A stretch of DNA of 64,000 bases, taken from Hoeflea phototrophica DFL-43 (GTDB lineage Bacteria > Pseudomonadota > Alphaproteobacteria > Rhizobiales > Rhizobiaceae). Location of the stretch: NCBI RefSeq assembly GCF_000154705.2, contig NZ_CM002917.1:3731853-3795852 (forward strand), written 5' to 3'. The notes under the pieces were generated by a model that saw nothing but the letters and a program-made list of their open reading frames with translations, was not told the origin of the DNA and ran no database searches. Both the position numbers and the translations under genes were made by a program. Positions 1-9,031 of the stretch are shown in pieces (the stretch's first letter is position 1; every line of letters starts with the position of its first letter).

Positions 1-1
1 T

Positions 2-667
2 GCTTATGAGAATGGCATCGGCGTCAAAACGGACCCCAAGAAGGCCTCCCAGTTCTACGAGCAGGCATGCAACGGCGGTGATTTCGTGGGTTGTACCAAT
101 CTAGGTACTTTCTATTCACGCGGCTTGGGCGTTCCAGCAGATCCGAAGCGAGCCTCTGAGCTCTACGAGCAGGCATGCAATGCTGGAGAAATGACGGCCT
201 GCCACTACTTATCCGTTTATTTTGTGAATGGTACTGGTATGCCGGTAGATCTGAAACGGGCCATCGAACTTGCTAAACAGGCTTGCAACGGTGGAGAAAT
301 GCAGGCTTGCTCCAATCTTGGCGTGTCATATCGCGACGGTTTGGGGACGAGTGTGGATCCAACACGTGCGGCCATGTTTTTTGATCAAGCATGCAAAGGC
401 AACCATCCAGAGGCCTGCAATTCTCTCGCGAACCTATATCGAGAAGGACGGGGCGTCGCCCAAGATCTTGTTCAGGTCTTTGCACTGTACAATAACGCCT
501 GCGAAAATGGATCAATGCTCGGCTGCATAAATCTCGGAAAATTGTTTGAGAGCGGCATGGGCGTAGTCGCTGACCGCAAACAAGCCGCCATTTTCTACGA
601 TAAGGCATGTCAGGGGGGCGAAGAATTAGGATGCAGTGAGCTCAGAGAGATAAACAGACTGCGCTAA
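2..667 (+). CDS. Sel1-repeat (Hcp-like) protein, 5' end outside window
   Basis: The reading frame is open from the first bases of the window, so this is the C-terminal part of a longer protein. It consists of successive ~36-residue Sel1-like repeats with the pattern G-x-G-V-x-x-D-x-x-R-A-x-x-x-Y-x-x-A-C-x-x-G-x-x-x-x-C. Each repeat carries two cysteines, as in Helicobacter cysteine-rich proteins, where they form disulfides within a repeat. That pattern suggests a periplasmic or secreted scaffold that binds other proteins rather than an enzyme. The signal peptide, if any, lies upstream of the window. Family is clear; partner and role are unknown. Confidence 0.85.
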   Translation, partial: AYENGIGVKTDPKKASQFYEQACNGGDFVGCTNLGTFYSRGLGVPADPKRASELYEQACNAGEMTACHYLSVYFVNGTGMPVDLKRAIELAKQACNGGEMQACSNLGVSYRDGLGTSVDPTRAAMFFDQACKGNHPEACNSLANLYREGRGVAQDLVQVFALYNNACENGSMLGCINLGKLFESGMGVVADRKQAAIFYDKACQGGEELGCSELREINRLR

Positions 668-804
668 ACGCCAACACTATTGTTTAAACCAAGAGCACCA
701 AAAACTGCAGAATTCTCACCGATCAACTCCCATTGACCAGCAGACCACCTCTCCGGCACTGTCGGGCTACGGGCGGGATGATTCACCAATTGTGGAGCAC
801 CCCT

Positions 805-1011
805 ATGAAACGACACAAGCGCGACAAACACCTCACGGCAGCTCAAAAGGCGCAATTCATCGAAGCGGCACAAGGCTTCAAGAAGGACATGATTCCGCTG
901 TTTATTAGCCTCACGGCCTTCGGCGATGGCTACAAAGCGATCCATGCGATCACCGAGGCGATCGACGCCGCCTATGGCAAACTTGACATCGAGAAGCCTG
1001 ACATACGTTAG
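805..1011 (+). CDS. Small hypothetical protein (68 aa)
   Basis: An ATG at 805 opens a 68-residue frame with a basic N-terminus (MKRHKRDKHLT) followed by amphipathic helices (AAQKAQFIEAAQGFKKDMIPLF). I favour it over the longer upstream start, whose 24 extra residues look non-coding. No signal peptide, cysteine motif or known domain is visible. It stands alone between the Sel1 gene and the quorum-sensing cluster, which runs on the opposite strand. Real gene status is plausible but not certain. Confidence 0.45.
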   Translation: MKRHKRDKHLTAAQKAQFIEAAQGFKKDMIPLFISLTAFGDGYKAIHAITEAIDAAYGKLDIEKPDIR

Positions 1012-1027
1012 GCCCCAACACCCAAAA

Positions 1028-1213
1028 TCACGCCGGCGGCTCGGCCTCTCTGTCAACCGCCAACCGATCCTCACGATCCCCGGCATCACGCATATTGTGC
1101 ACGAAGACCGACCGGGCCATTTCATGCGCATCCGCAGCCGGGGTGCCTCTGGCGAATTCGGTCCGCATGCGCTCAAGGGTCAATCGCAGCTTGGATTCGC
1201 GCTCGCCTGCCAT
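1028..1213 (-). CDS. Possible small protein downstream of luxI cluster (61 aa)
   Basis: An ATG at 1213 (MAGERESKLRLTLERMRTEF) opens a charged 61-residue frame on the same strand as luxI and the small gene at 1285-1470. A hairpin (1224-1257) sits just before it. No domain is recognisable and the C-terminus is rich in D, R and E, so it may be spurious. It is listed because its strand and spacing fit a fourth gene of the quorum-sensing transcript. Confidence 0.25.
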   Translation of the reverse strand: MAGERESKLRLTLERMRTEFARGTPAADAHEMARSVFVHNMRDAGDREDRLAVDREAEPPA

Positions 1214-1223
1214 CAGCAGTGTC

Positions 1224-1257
1224 TCCCATGCAATCTCGTGAGAAAGGTTGCATGGGA
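1224..1257. repeat. Inverted repeat TCCCATGCAA / TTGCATGGGA
   Basis: Two perfect 10-base arms (1224-1233 and 1248-1257) flank a 14-base loop. Counting the adjoining bases, 12 of 13 positions pair. No T-run follows on either strand, so it is not a classic terminator. It may be a protein-binding dyad or a processing hairpin at the end of the luxI transcript. Confidence 0.6.
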
Positions 1258-1284
1258 AACTAGGTGTGCCGCCCCAGATTGCAA

Positions 1285-1470
1285 TCAGCAATCTTCGCGC
1301 GCGCGGGCTTCTCCACCGGTTTTCGGGTCCTGCAGCGTTTTCATACAGGTCTCCATCAGGGCGACTTCGATCAGATAGGCGAGGAAATCATCCCCCATCT
1401 GCCTGGCGTCCTCCATGGCATGGCGCAGATGCACCTCGATCGTTTGATAGCGTGCCTGCCGGTCATGCAT
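1285..1470 (-). CDS. Small protein coupled to luxI, CinS-like position (61 aa)
   Basis: The ATG at 1470 lies inside the end of luxI, whose stop is at 1463-1465, so the frames overlap by 8 bases and translation is probably coupled. The 61-residue product is helical and acidic/basic mixed (HLRHAMEDARQMGDDFLAYL) with no membrane segment. In Rhizobium leguminosarum a small antirepressor gene, cinS, is coupled to the AHL synthase gene cinI in the same way. Equivalence is inferred from position and size only; I cannot align the sequences. It could instead be an unrelated small protein. Confidence 0.55.
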   Translation of the reverse strand: MHDRQARYQTIEVHLRHAMEDARQMGDDFLAYLIEVALMETCMKTLQDPKTGGEARAREDC

Positions 1471-2155
1471 GGGCGGCCACCTTTCTTGTCCCGGAGTTTC
1501 TGGGCGCGGCTGCGTTCCGAATGATCGACGGCAAATGGGCGTGGCGGTAAAGCGGAAGCCCTACATTGAGCTTGTGCCTCATCGCAGTGATCACGTTCTC
1601 GCTGACCTCAAACACACCGCAGCAGACCGGAAAGCGGCCGTAGCCATCGGCCCGGCCGATCTCATCGACTGACAAGCCGGTGCGCGTGTAGACACGCGAG
1701 ACATGCGGCTCGTAATTCGTCACCATGGTGTGGATGCCATGGGCAAGCGCGCACTCGCCAAGCGCCAGCAGCATCAGGCCGAAGGCGCGGACCGGTTGGA
1801 TGTCCGGGTGATCTTCGCCAAGTTTGGCCTTGTCGATGCAAAGCCGCGTGCCTTCCCATATGCCCGGCGCCGCCAGGCAGGCATCGCCGGGAAAGGTCGC
1901 CCGGAAGGTGTCGTAGAGCAGGGTCGGGCCGGTGGTGGGCAACAGGCGCAGAGAGCCGTAAAGCCGCGTGCGCTCCGAATTGCACCAGACCAGATAGGCC
2001 GGGCCGAGCGTGTCGTAGCGGTCTATCTCCCGGCCGTTCTGGTGCGGAATGGTCCATTTCGCTTCATCCACGAACACTTTTTTGCGCAACCGGTACATGT
2101 CATCGAGCAGGGGTCTGTGCGTGTCATATTGATGGGCCTGAATCGTCAAAAACAT
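1463..2155 (-). CDS. LuxI-family acyl-homoserine-lactone synthase
   Basis: LuxI enzymes make the AHL signal from S-adenosylmethionine and an acyl-carrier-protein-bound acyl chain. Starting at the ATG at 2155 gives 230 residues and places the family's invariant residues at canonical positions: R24, F28, W34, D45, D48, R70, E101 and R104 (RLRKKVF, EIDRYD, GSLRLLPT, WEGTR). The longer upstream start adds 28 residues that run into the luxR-luxI spacer and was rejected. It lies directly downstream of luxR with a perfect 18-base palindrome between them, and overlaps a small gene at its 3' end. Acyl-chain specificity cannot be read from the sequence. Confidence 0.95.
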   Translation of the reverse strand: MFLTIQAHQYDTHRPLLDDMYRLRKKVFVDEAKWTIPHQNGREIDRYDTLGPAYLVWCNSERTRLYGSLRLLPTTGPTLLYDTFRATFPGDACLAAPGIWEGTRLCIDKAKLGEDHPDIQPVRAFGLMLLALGECALAHGIHTMVTNYEPHVSRVYTRTGLSVDEIGRADGYGRFPVCCGVFEVSENVITAMRHKLNVGLPLYRHAHLPSIIRNAAAPRNSGTRKVAAHA

Positions 2156-2231
2156 ATCGAGCCTCCCAGCAGGTTTGTTTGCCCTGCCAAGGTCGGTTGT
2201 TTTGGCGCGCGAAGGTATTCCCGCGCGCTGG

Positions 2232-2249
2232 TCCCCCAATATTGGGGGA
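2232..2249. promoter_or_regulatory. Perfect 18-bp palindrome, candidate lux-type box of luxI
   Basis: TCCCCCAATATTGGGGGA is fully self-complementary. It begins directly after the luxR stop codon and ends about 77 bases upstream of the luxI ATG. LuxR-family dimers bind 18-20 bp dyads, usually near the -35 region of the synthase promoter. Size, symmetry and location fit autoregulation by the adjacent LuxR. A second GC-rich dyad (GCGCGCG at 2205-2211, CGCGCGC at 2222-2228) lies between it and luxI. Confidence 0.65.
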
Positions 2250-2969
2250 TCAGGGACTGATGATCCTGGACCGGATCGCCTCGGCGATCGCCTGGGGGAT
2301 ATTGACGCTGCCGAGCTTGTGGCGCGCGGATTTGAGATAGCCTTGAACCGTATGGCCGGAAAGACCCAGGATGAGAGCGATGTCCTTGTGATCCTTGCCC
2401 CGGGCAGCCAGAGTGAGGCACTCGATTTCGCGCGGGCTCAGATGCAGCGCCTGGTCGTTGCCGCCATGGATTTCCTTCATCGCCATATCGTGAATGAGGA
2501 ACGCGGCTTCCGCCCATGCGGCCTTGTGGCGATTGACCAGATCGCTCCAGGCTTCGCCTGTTTCAAAGGAATTGATGCTCAACAGGGCGCGGCGGAAATT
2601 CTTGTCGATTATCGGGATCGAGTATCCGCTTGGACCCAGGCCATGGGCCAACGCGTCTTCAAACAGGGGCAGAACGGCGGCGCTCATCTCTAGCTCCGAC
2701 CAATCGAACGGCAGCTGCCGCTGCACGCCTTCCTTGAGCACCGGATCAATGTCGACATAGTTTCGCTGGAGATATCGGGAAACCCATTCGGCCGAATAGG
2801 TCGTTCTCACATAAGCTGAATCGAGCGCTGAGATGGTGGTTTGCGCAAGATGATAGGTGGCATGGGCGACCTGGTACTCGGCCCGGAAAGCAAAAACAGC
2901 CTCCTCCACCGTCCGGCAGGACCGGACAGAATCGAATGCTGTGTCCGGCGTTGATTGCCGTTTTGCCAT
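2250..2969 (-). CDS. LuxR-family AHL-responsive transcription regulator
   Basis: The N-terminal half is an autoinducer-binding domain with the expected W-x3-Y pair (SAEWVSRYL), NYVDIDPV with the ligand-contacting Asp, a second Trp (PFDW) and GPSGYSIPI. The C-terminal ~65 residues form a LuxR helix-turn-helix (LSPREIECLTLAARGKDHKD followed by ILGLSGHTVQGYLKSARHKL). ATG 2969 is preferred over a TTG three codons upstream. It is the cognate receptor candidate for the synthase encoded next on the same strand. Whether AHL makes it bind or release DNA is not evident from sequence. Confidence 0.93.
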   Translation of the reverse strand: MAKRQSTPDTAFDSVRSCRTVEEAVFAFRAEYQVAHATYHLAQTTISALDSAYVRTTYSAEWVSRYLQRNYVDIDPVLKEGVQRQLPFDWSELEMSAAVLPLFEDALAHGLGPSGYSIPIIDKNFRRALLSINSFETGEAWSDLVNRHKAAWAEAAFLIHDMAMKEIHGGNDQALHLSPREIECLTLAARGKDHKDIALILGLSGHTVQGYLKSARHKLGSVNIPQAIAEAIRSRIISP

Positions 2970-3120
2970 GAGCCCCAAGAAACCCCATTATTTAGGAGTT
3001 CAGTATGAGCGAAATGGTCGTGCTCTGGCAAGGAATTCAGCCAGAGGTGGTGGACACCGGTTTCAGCCCTGCAGTATCAAGCCGGACATTGCAGACACTT
3101 CCCGGGATCCTGCTCAAAGA

Positions 3121-3537
3121 TCAATCCAACTCAAACTCGAAACTGTAGGAAAATGAAACGCGGTCAGGACCTTTGAGGTCGTTGGCGACCTTGATGCTGA
3201 TCAGATCACCCTCTTCAACGGCGATGTGGATCTTCTTCCGGTCGAATGAGCCTCTTGTTTGGGTTTTGATGAGCAGGCCAGTGCCACTTGTGTTGTCAAC
3301 CCAGCCCGAAGAATGCACTTCGATTGTGAAAGAGCCGCCAGTAATGTCTTTGTCGGTATGAAGGTTCAGCCTCAAATTGCTGATCATGCCTGCCGGGAAC
3401 GGGGTGCGCGCGGAGAACTGCATGAACTGATCAATGGTTGGGTGAATTGAATAGAAAACTCCGGTTCCCGGCACGCCATACATCGGCGTTTCCGTACCCA
3501 TCTGGTATCCGCCAGTGATGATCTGTTTCGCGCCCAT
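3121..3537 (-). CDS. Hypothetical 138-aa protein, probably beta-rich
   Basis: ATG 3537 is preceded by a good ribosome site (AAAGGAT), which decides it over a start 13 codons upstream. The product alternates short hydrophobic and polar stretches (GSFTIEVHSSGW, KKIHIAVEEGDLISIKVAN, VSFSYSFEFEL), which suggests a beta-sandwich. It lacks a signal peptide, cysteines and membrane segments. It lies upstream of luxR on the same strand, with about 150 bases between them. I do not recognise the family. Confidence 0.7.
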   Translation of the reverse strand: MGAKQIITGGYQMGTETPMYGVPGTGVFYSIHPTIDQFMQFSARTPFPAGMISNLRLNLHTDKDITGGSFTIEVHSSGWVDNTSGTGLLIKTQTRGSFDRKKIHIAVEEGDLISIKVANDLKGPDRVSFSYSFEFELD

Positions 3538-3645
3538 TTTGATATCCTTTTGTCTTGAACGAGTTTTCCGAACCACCGTGGCCAGCGGAACTAGCCTAAC
3601 TGCAGATTGCGGATTTCCTAATCGGAATCGCGTACAAGAGTTAGC

Positions 3646-4047
3646 ATGTTGAATTTACGTCTATCCGTCTCTTTCATTTTGACTTGCTTCCTGATGGAGA
3701 CCGGACCTGCTGCGGCAATGGAGCTGTGTTCCGGACCGAATCGGGTGACCTGCGTTGTTGATGGCGACACGGTCTGGATCGAGGGCGAAAAAATTCGCCT
3801 AGAGGGCATCGACGCGCCCGAACCCCGCGGCCGTTGCTATGAGGAACTCATCGCCGCCGCCAAGGCCACCGAGCGGCTGCGCATTTTGCTGACCGAGAAC
3901 CAATTCACGATCAAACGCAGCGGCCAGGACCGCTATGGCCGCACACTCGCGAAGATCATGATTGGCGATCGCTCCGCCGGCGAGATCATGATGTCCGAAG
4001 GACTGGTCCGCAAATGGCGCGGCAAACGCGAGAGCTGGTGCAAATAG
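3646..4047 (+). CDS. Secreted SNase-like (thermonuclease family) protein
   Basis: A hydrophobic signal peptide (about residues 1-24, ending near AAA) precedes a staphylococcal-nuclease fold. Key motifs are VVDGDTVWIEGEKIRLEGIDAPE, holding the calcium-binding Asp and one catalytic Arg, and DRYGRTLAKI, holding the second. At 133 residues it matches short alphaproteobacterial members of the family. Such proteins hydrolyse nucleic acid outside the cytoplasm, although some homologues are inactive. It stands alone on the plus strand. The general-base Glu and calcium ligands should be checked by alignment. Confidence 0.85.
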   Translation: MLNLRLSVSFILTCFLMETGPAAAMELCSGPNRVTCVVDGDTVWIEGEKIRLEGIDAPEPRGRCYEELIAAAKATERLRILLTENQFTIKRSGQDRYGRTLAKIMIGDRSAGEIMMSEGLVRKWRGKRESWCK

Positions 4048-4130
4048 CCTGTCAGCGCCGCTGAGCGGATCTGGAACACGCAACCGCAATGCGCTTGCGT
4101 GTTCTGCGAATGTTCCTATTCTTGCGGGCC

Positions 4131-4493
4131 ATGCCAGAGGAATACCGCAAATATCACCGTCACCCGGCCCAGCCGATTCGCACGCTGCAGCACGCTGCCG
4201 ATGACGGGCAGATCATCGCGGTGCGCTGCAATTCGTGCCGGCGGCTGATCAACTATCTGGCAACGGACCTTGTCGAGGTGCTCAATTCCTCGCGCCCGGT
4301 GGACGCGCCGCCCTTCGCCTGCTCCCGTTGCGGCACAGCCAGCTACATGGATGTCCGGATCAAGACACCGTCTGCGGGTGACTATGGGCACCTGATCATT
4401 CGACGCCTGTTGGGCGTGCGAAGCGTCTCGGAATGGGGAAACCGGCCATTGGGCGAAGAGACAAGGCGGGACAGGACAATCAAGAAACGCTGA
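4131..4493 (+). CDS. Hypothetical protein with paired CxxC motifs
   Basis: The ATG at 4131 (MPEEYRKYHRHP) is chosen over one 14 codons upstream because the extra residues look like translated spacer. The 120-residue protein has CNSC near residue 34 and CSRC near residue 65, a spacing that fits a four-cysteine zinc-binding fold. The C-terminus is basic (ETRRDRTIKKR). There is no signal peptide. It may be a nucleic-acid or protein-binding zinc protein; its function is unknown. Confidence 0.65.
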   Translation: MPEEYRKYHRHPAQPIRTLQHAADDGQIIAVRCNSCRRLINYLATDLVEVLNSSRPVDAPPFACSRCGTASYMDVRIKTPSAGDYGHLIIRRLLGVRSVSEWGNRPLGEETRRDRTIKKR

Positions 4494-4716
4494 CGCCACG
4501 GGATGCTTTGATCATGCGCAATTGGCCGCTCGCTTCAAACCCGCTTTGAAAAGCCTTCAAAGAAGGTTTCAGAAAATCACGTTGTGGCAAAACCGGCTGA
4601 CAAAAAAGGCAAAACCGCGCGACCGGCTACACGCTTGGTAGAAAAGTGCGCTACGGGTGCGCTACGCATTTGCTGCGCACCGCAAAATTGCAACGCATTG
4701 ATTTTACTGAGAAAAA

Positions 4717-4793
4717 TGGTAGCGGGAGAGGGACTTGAACCCCCGACACGCGGATTATGATTCCGCTGCTCTAACCACCTGAGCTACCCCGCC
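4717..4793 (-). tRNA. tRNA with CAU anticodon, probably elongator tRNA-Met
   Basis: The minus strand reads as a 77-nt cloverleaf with encoded CCA. It begins GGCGGGGTAGCTCAG and the anticodon arm is GCGGA-ATCATAA-TCCGC, which puts CAU at positions 34-36. A T-loop TTCAAGT and a TCCCGCT acceptor strand follow. CAU is shared by elongator Met, initiator Met and lysidine-modified Ile2 tRNAs. The G1-U72 wobble and D-arm favour elongator Met, but Ile2 cannot be excluded by eye. Confidence 0.95.
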
Positions 4794-5326
4794 GCCGGCC
4801 AACGGTTGAAGAACCGCGCTGGACGGGCGGGATATAAGGGTGGGGGCCCGCTGGTGTCAAGCGTGGATTGGGCATTTCCGGCGCGCTTTGCGGCAATTGT
4901 GAGCAGGCGGGAAAAATCGCCGTCCGGTTCCGCCACCCGCGCACGCTTCAAGCAGCCGCCGGCATCACTGGCGCGCCAATGCCCGCGGCACAGGGCGCCC
5001 GCGATCGGGGCTTTGGCATCGCGACACAAGCCTCCGCTCGCTGGCTCCCCGCAGTCAAGCTCAGCGCGCGGACCGGACAGGCTTCTTCCGCCATGGCGCC
5101 GAACGGCGAAATCCGCTTCACGCAGGCTGCGACAGCGGCAAAGCTTGCCTTGACGCGGCATCGGGTCTAATCCCGGTACAGCATATCGGCCTTGGGGCGG
5201 GGATCGCGTTCCGGCCAGAGGCACGATGCGCAGTTTGGACAGGCAAGGGCCCCTGCCCGCAACCATCAGGACACGCGGTGCCCTGCCCTCACACCGCAGT
5301 TTCAACACCACAGGACATCCCCGGCC
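4794..5326. other. Gene-free stretch between tRNA and oxidoreductase gene
   Basis: About 530 GC-rich bases. Long open frames exist on both strands, but one overlaps the tRNA and none has a recognisable domain or a convincing ribosome site. The promoter of the downstream oxidoreductase gene presumably lies here. I see no clear repeat or terminator. Confidence 0.5.
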
Positions 5327-6295
<969 letters not shown>

Positions 6296-6375
6296 GCCGC
6301 CTGTTCCGCAAACTGGCAGGAGAGCGGCCTCTCAGGAGGCCGCCTCCATCGCCAGGCCTTTCCGGCTTACGATGC

Positions 6376-7581
6376 TCAGGCGGCAGGCTGCAACAGATTG
6401 GCAAGCATGGCTTCGGCCGCTGCAGAACGCTCCGAACGGTCGATGAACCCGCCGCCAAACACCCGTGCCTCATCGCCCGGCGCCGAATAGAGCACGCAGG
6501 CCTGGCCCGGCGCCACGCCGGATTCGCCCTCGACAAGCTCAACCGAAATCTCGCCATTCTCATAGCGCAGCACCGCGGGGCGCGGCGGCCGGGTCGAGCG
6601 CACCTTGGCAAAGCAGGAGAGGCCTTCCGGCCCCAAGTCGTCAAGCGCAAAATCACCCAGCCAGTTCATGTCCCGCAGGATCAGCCGCCTTGTGTCGAGA
6701 GCCTCGCGCGGACCGACGATCACCCGCTTGGAGCGGGCATCAAGATGAACCACATAAAGCGGATCGCCAACGGCAACACCGATGCCGCGGCGCTGGCCAA
6801 TGGTGAAATGCACGATGCCGGGATGTTCCCCCAGCACACGACCGTCAATATGCACGATTTCGCCCGCAAGCGCTGAATTGGGTCTCAGCTTCTCGATCAC
6901 ATTGGCGTATTTGCCATGCGGCACGAAACAGATGTCCTGGCTGTCGGCCTTCTGCGCCACCGTCAGCCCCATTTCCTCGGCCAGTTCCCGGGTGCGGATC
7001 TTGGGCAGCTCGCCCAGCGGAAAGCGCACATAATCGAGCTGGTCCTGGGTGGTGGCGAACAGGAAGTAACTCTGGTCACGCTCCGAATCGATCGGGCGGT
7101 ACAACGCCCGGCGGCCGGGATTGTCCGCCGAGGGGTTAGCGCGCGAGCGGATGTAATGTCCGGTCGCCAGAGCGTCGGCGCCGAGATCGCGCGCGGTGGC
7201 CAGCAGATCGGCGAATTTGACCGTCTGGTTGCAGGCCACGCAAGGGATCGGGGTTTCGCCAGCGACATAGCTTTCGGCAAAGGGATTGATCACCGCTTCC
7301 TGGAAGCGCTTTTCATAGTCGAGCACATAATGCGGGATGCCGAGCACCTCGCAGACCCGGCGCGCATCATCGATGTCCTGACCCGCGCAGCAGGCCCCCG
7401 CCCGGTGCACCGCGGCACCGTGGTCATAAAGTTGCAGCGTTACACCCAGCACATCATAGCCCTCGCGGGCGAGAAGACCCGCCACGACCGAGCTGTCGAC
7501 GCCGCCGGACATGGCGACCACAACCCGCGTATCACGCGGGTCCTTATCAATATCGAGACTGTTCACTGTCTTCCCCGGCAT
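6376..7581 (-). CDS. mnmA: tRNA-specific 2-thiouridylase MnmA
   Basis: MnmA adenylates U34 of Glu, Gln and Lys tRNAs and transfers sulfur to give s2U34. The P-loop motif SGGVDSS lies at residues 25-31. The two catalytic cysteines are visible in [11 protein letters not shown] and DSQDICFV, and TGHYIRSR is also typical. The length of 401 residues is slightly above the usual ~370, mainly from an N-terminal extension. It is a single-gene unit running toward the oxidoreductase gene. Confidence 0.95.
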   Translation of the reverse strand: MPGKTVNSLDIDKDPRDTRVVVAMSGGVDSSVVAGLLAREGYDVLGVTLQLYDHGAAVHRAGACCAGQDIDDARRVCEVLGIPHYVLDYEKRFQEAVINPFAESYVAGETPIPCVACNQTVKFADLLATARDLGADALATGHYIRSRANPSADNPGRRALYRPIDSERDQSYFLFATTQDQLDYVRFPLGELPKIRTRELAEEMGLTVAQKADSQDICFVPHGKYANVIEKLRPNSALAGEIVHIDGRVLGEHPGIVHFTIGQRRGIGVAVGDPLYVVHLDARSKRVIVGPREALDTRRLILRDMNWLGDFALDDLGPEGLSCFAKVRSTRPPRPAVLRYENGEISVELVEGESGVAPGQACVLYSAPGDEARVFGGGFIDRSERSAAAEAMLANLLQPAA

Positions 7582-7927
7582 TCAACAGCGTTCAAGGCGC
7601 TGATCAAGCGGTTGCAATTACGTCCGCATCGGACCCTCCCTTTATAGGGCGTTCAAATGCCGCCAACAAGACCAAGCCATGGATCGCGCTGGAACGCGCT
7701 GGCCATCATGATTTTCCCCAGCAATGTGTCATCGTGATCCGGCCATCGCGATCCGGCATCGCAATCGGGCTTGCCGAACCTTGGCGGGAGACCGGAGAAA
7801 GCCGGCGGTCCGGGAGCCGTATCAGGGTGTGCCAAAGATTACCGAAACCTTGAGAGCGCCTTAGGCAAATTTTAAAACCCCGCCTGTAGTCTGCGGTGAG
7901 TAGGTCTTGAGTATGTAAGAGAGTCCA
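7582..7927. other. Divergent intergenic region mnmA/sciP
   Basis: About 345 bases with no convincing gene. It must hold both the mnmA promoter (minus strand) and the sciP promoter (plus strand). The only motif I can name is the CtrA-like site near its right end, listed separately. Confidence 0.5.
7861..7875 (+). promoter_or_regulatory. Candidate CtrA-binding site upstream of sciP
   Basis: TTAG-GCAAATT-TTAA differs by one base from the alphaproteobacterial CtrA consensus TTAA-N7-TTAA. It ends 52 bases before the sciP ATG. CtrA activates sciP in Caulobacter, so a site here makes sense, but a one-mismatch match could occur by chance. Confidence 0.45.
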
Positions 7928-8203
7928 ATGACCGATATGGTACGACCCCGTGTCAAATATGTGATCGGCCCCGACGGAAGTCCGCTGACGATCGCCGATC
8001 TGCCTCCAGCCAACACCCGTCGATGGGTGATCCGGCGCAAGGCAGAAGTGGTGGCAGCAGTGCGAGGCGGCCTTCTGAGCCTGGAAGAAGCCTGTGAGCG
8101 CTACACGCTGACAGTTGAGGAGTTCCTGTCCTGGCAGTCCTCAATCAGTGATCATGGTCTCGCCGGCCTGCGCACCACGCGCATCCAGCAATACCGCCAC
8201 TGA
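7928..8203 (+). CDS. sciP: SciP, CtrA inhibitor (DUF1153)
   Basis: SciP is a small DNA- and CtrA-binding protein that blocks transcription from CtrA-activated promoters in G1 cells of Caulobacter. The 91-residue product matches the family throughout: VKYVIGPDGSPLTIADLPPA, then WVIRRKAEVVAAVRGGLLSLEEACERY with a helix-turn-helix like that of Trp repressors, then SWQ and a C-terminal tail ending IQQYRH. It lies about 2.1 kb from ctrA and 3.6 kb from chpT, so three parts of one regulatory circuit are clustered here. Confidence 0.93.
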   Translation: MTDMVRPRVKYVIGPDGSPLTIADLPPANTRRWVIRRKAEVVAAVRGGLLSLEEACERYTLTVEEFLSWQSSISDHGLAGLRTTRIQQYRH

Positions 8204-8501
8204 TCGCGCTCCATGCATGTCGCGCTCGATTGGACTCAATTGAGCGGCACCGCAAATGCATCATTTCAAGGGATGACAGAGTGCTTGGCGCATCCGCCTG
8301 GATGCGCAGCGCTGTGGGCGTGTGAAAATCCCTGCTGGTAAATTCTGCGATCAAACAGGCTACGCTTGGCAGACTGACCTCCTCTGACGGGAGCAGGCAG
8401 CCTGTTGGCTTGCGTGGAACACCCTTTTTGAGACCAGCCCAAACAAGCCACCGGGCCCGCGGCAACAGATGCAGCGCTGCAACCGTGATCAAACCGTGAG
8501 G

Positions 8502-9011
8502 TCAGGTTCCGGCTCTGCGCCCGGCCAACCCATGCGCAAGCACCGCCATCAAGGCTGAGCCGGCGTAAAACCAGAGCCCGGGCTGGGAGAAAGCCTCGGC
8601 GATCCCGCCGGTTTTTGCCGCCACGATGACCAGCGCAACCAGCACCACATCCATCAACGACCAGCGGCTGAGCTGGGGCAGCAATGTCCGCGCAAATGTG
8701 GAATCGAACCCTTCGCCCAGTGCCTCCGCGGTGATCGCAACCATCTTGATCACCGGAAACACCAACGACACCAGAGCCACCACAACAGCGAGAACAGCAT
8801 CGTCACCGCTCCACAGCGCCGCCACCACGCCCAACAGCGATGGTGATCGATCGAAAAAATAGAGGGTTTCAAACCGCACCAGCGGCAAGACTATGCCAAG
8901 CCCGAAAAACAAAGGGGCCAGAACCAGCGCCGTCACAAGCATCCAACGCATCCGTTTCCCCTTTATCCCTGAGCGGGCGCTGCTATGTTCCATATCCGAG
9001 TCCCATTTCAT
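8502..9011 (-). CDS. PqiA-family (paraquat-inducible protein A) membrane protein
   Basis: After a polar N-terminus come four hydrophobic segments (about residues 24-45, 58-90, 113-133 and 145-160) typical of a PqiA domain, with SRWSLMDVVLVALVIVA as the conserved part. PqiA proteins accompany MCE-type lipid transport systems in the inner membrane, but no mce or pqiB gene is seen here. In-frame ATGs at 8993 and 8951 are alternative starts. It is divergent from the GNAT gene at 9032. The roughly 300 bases downstream (8204-8501) hold no gene I can support. Confidence 0.8.
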   Translation of the reverse strand: MKWDSDMEHSSARSGIKGKRMRWMLVTALVLAPLFFGLGIVLPLVRFETLYFFDRSPSLLGVVAALWSGDDAVLAVVVALVSLVFPVIKMVAITAEALGEGFDSTFARTLLPQLSRWSLMDVVLVALVIVAAKTGGIAEAFSQPGLWFYAGSALMAVLAHGLAGRRAGT

Positions 9012-9031
9012 TTGGCAAACGGTGGATCTTT

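Noticed and set aside
664..1176. 170-aa minus-strand frame antisense to the small gene at 805
   Set aside because: No domain and arginine/proline-rich composition typical of GC-rich shadows.
8145..8492. 115-aa minus-strand frame downstream of sciP
   Set aside because: Overlaps the sciP 3' end; low-quality composition and no ribosome site.
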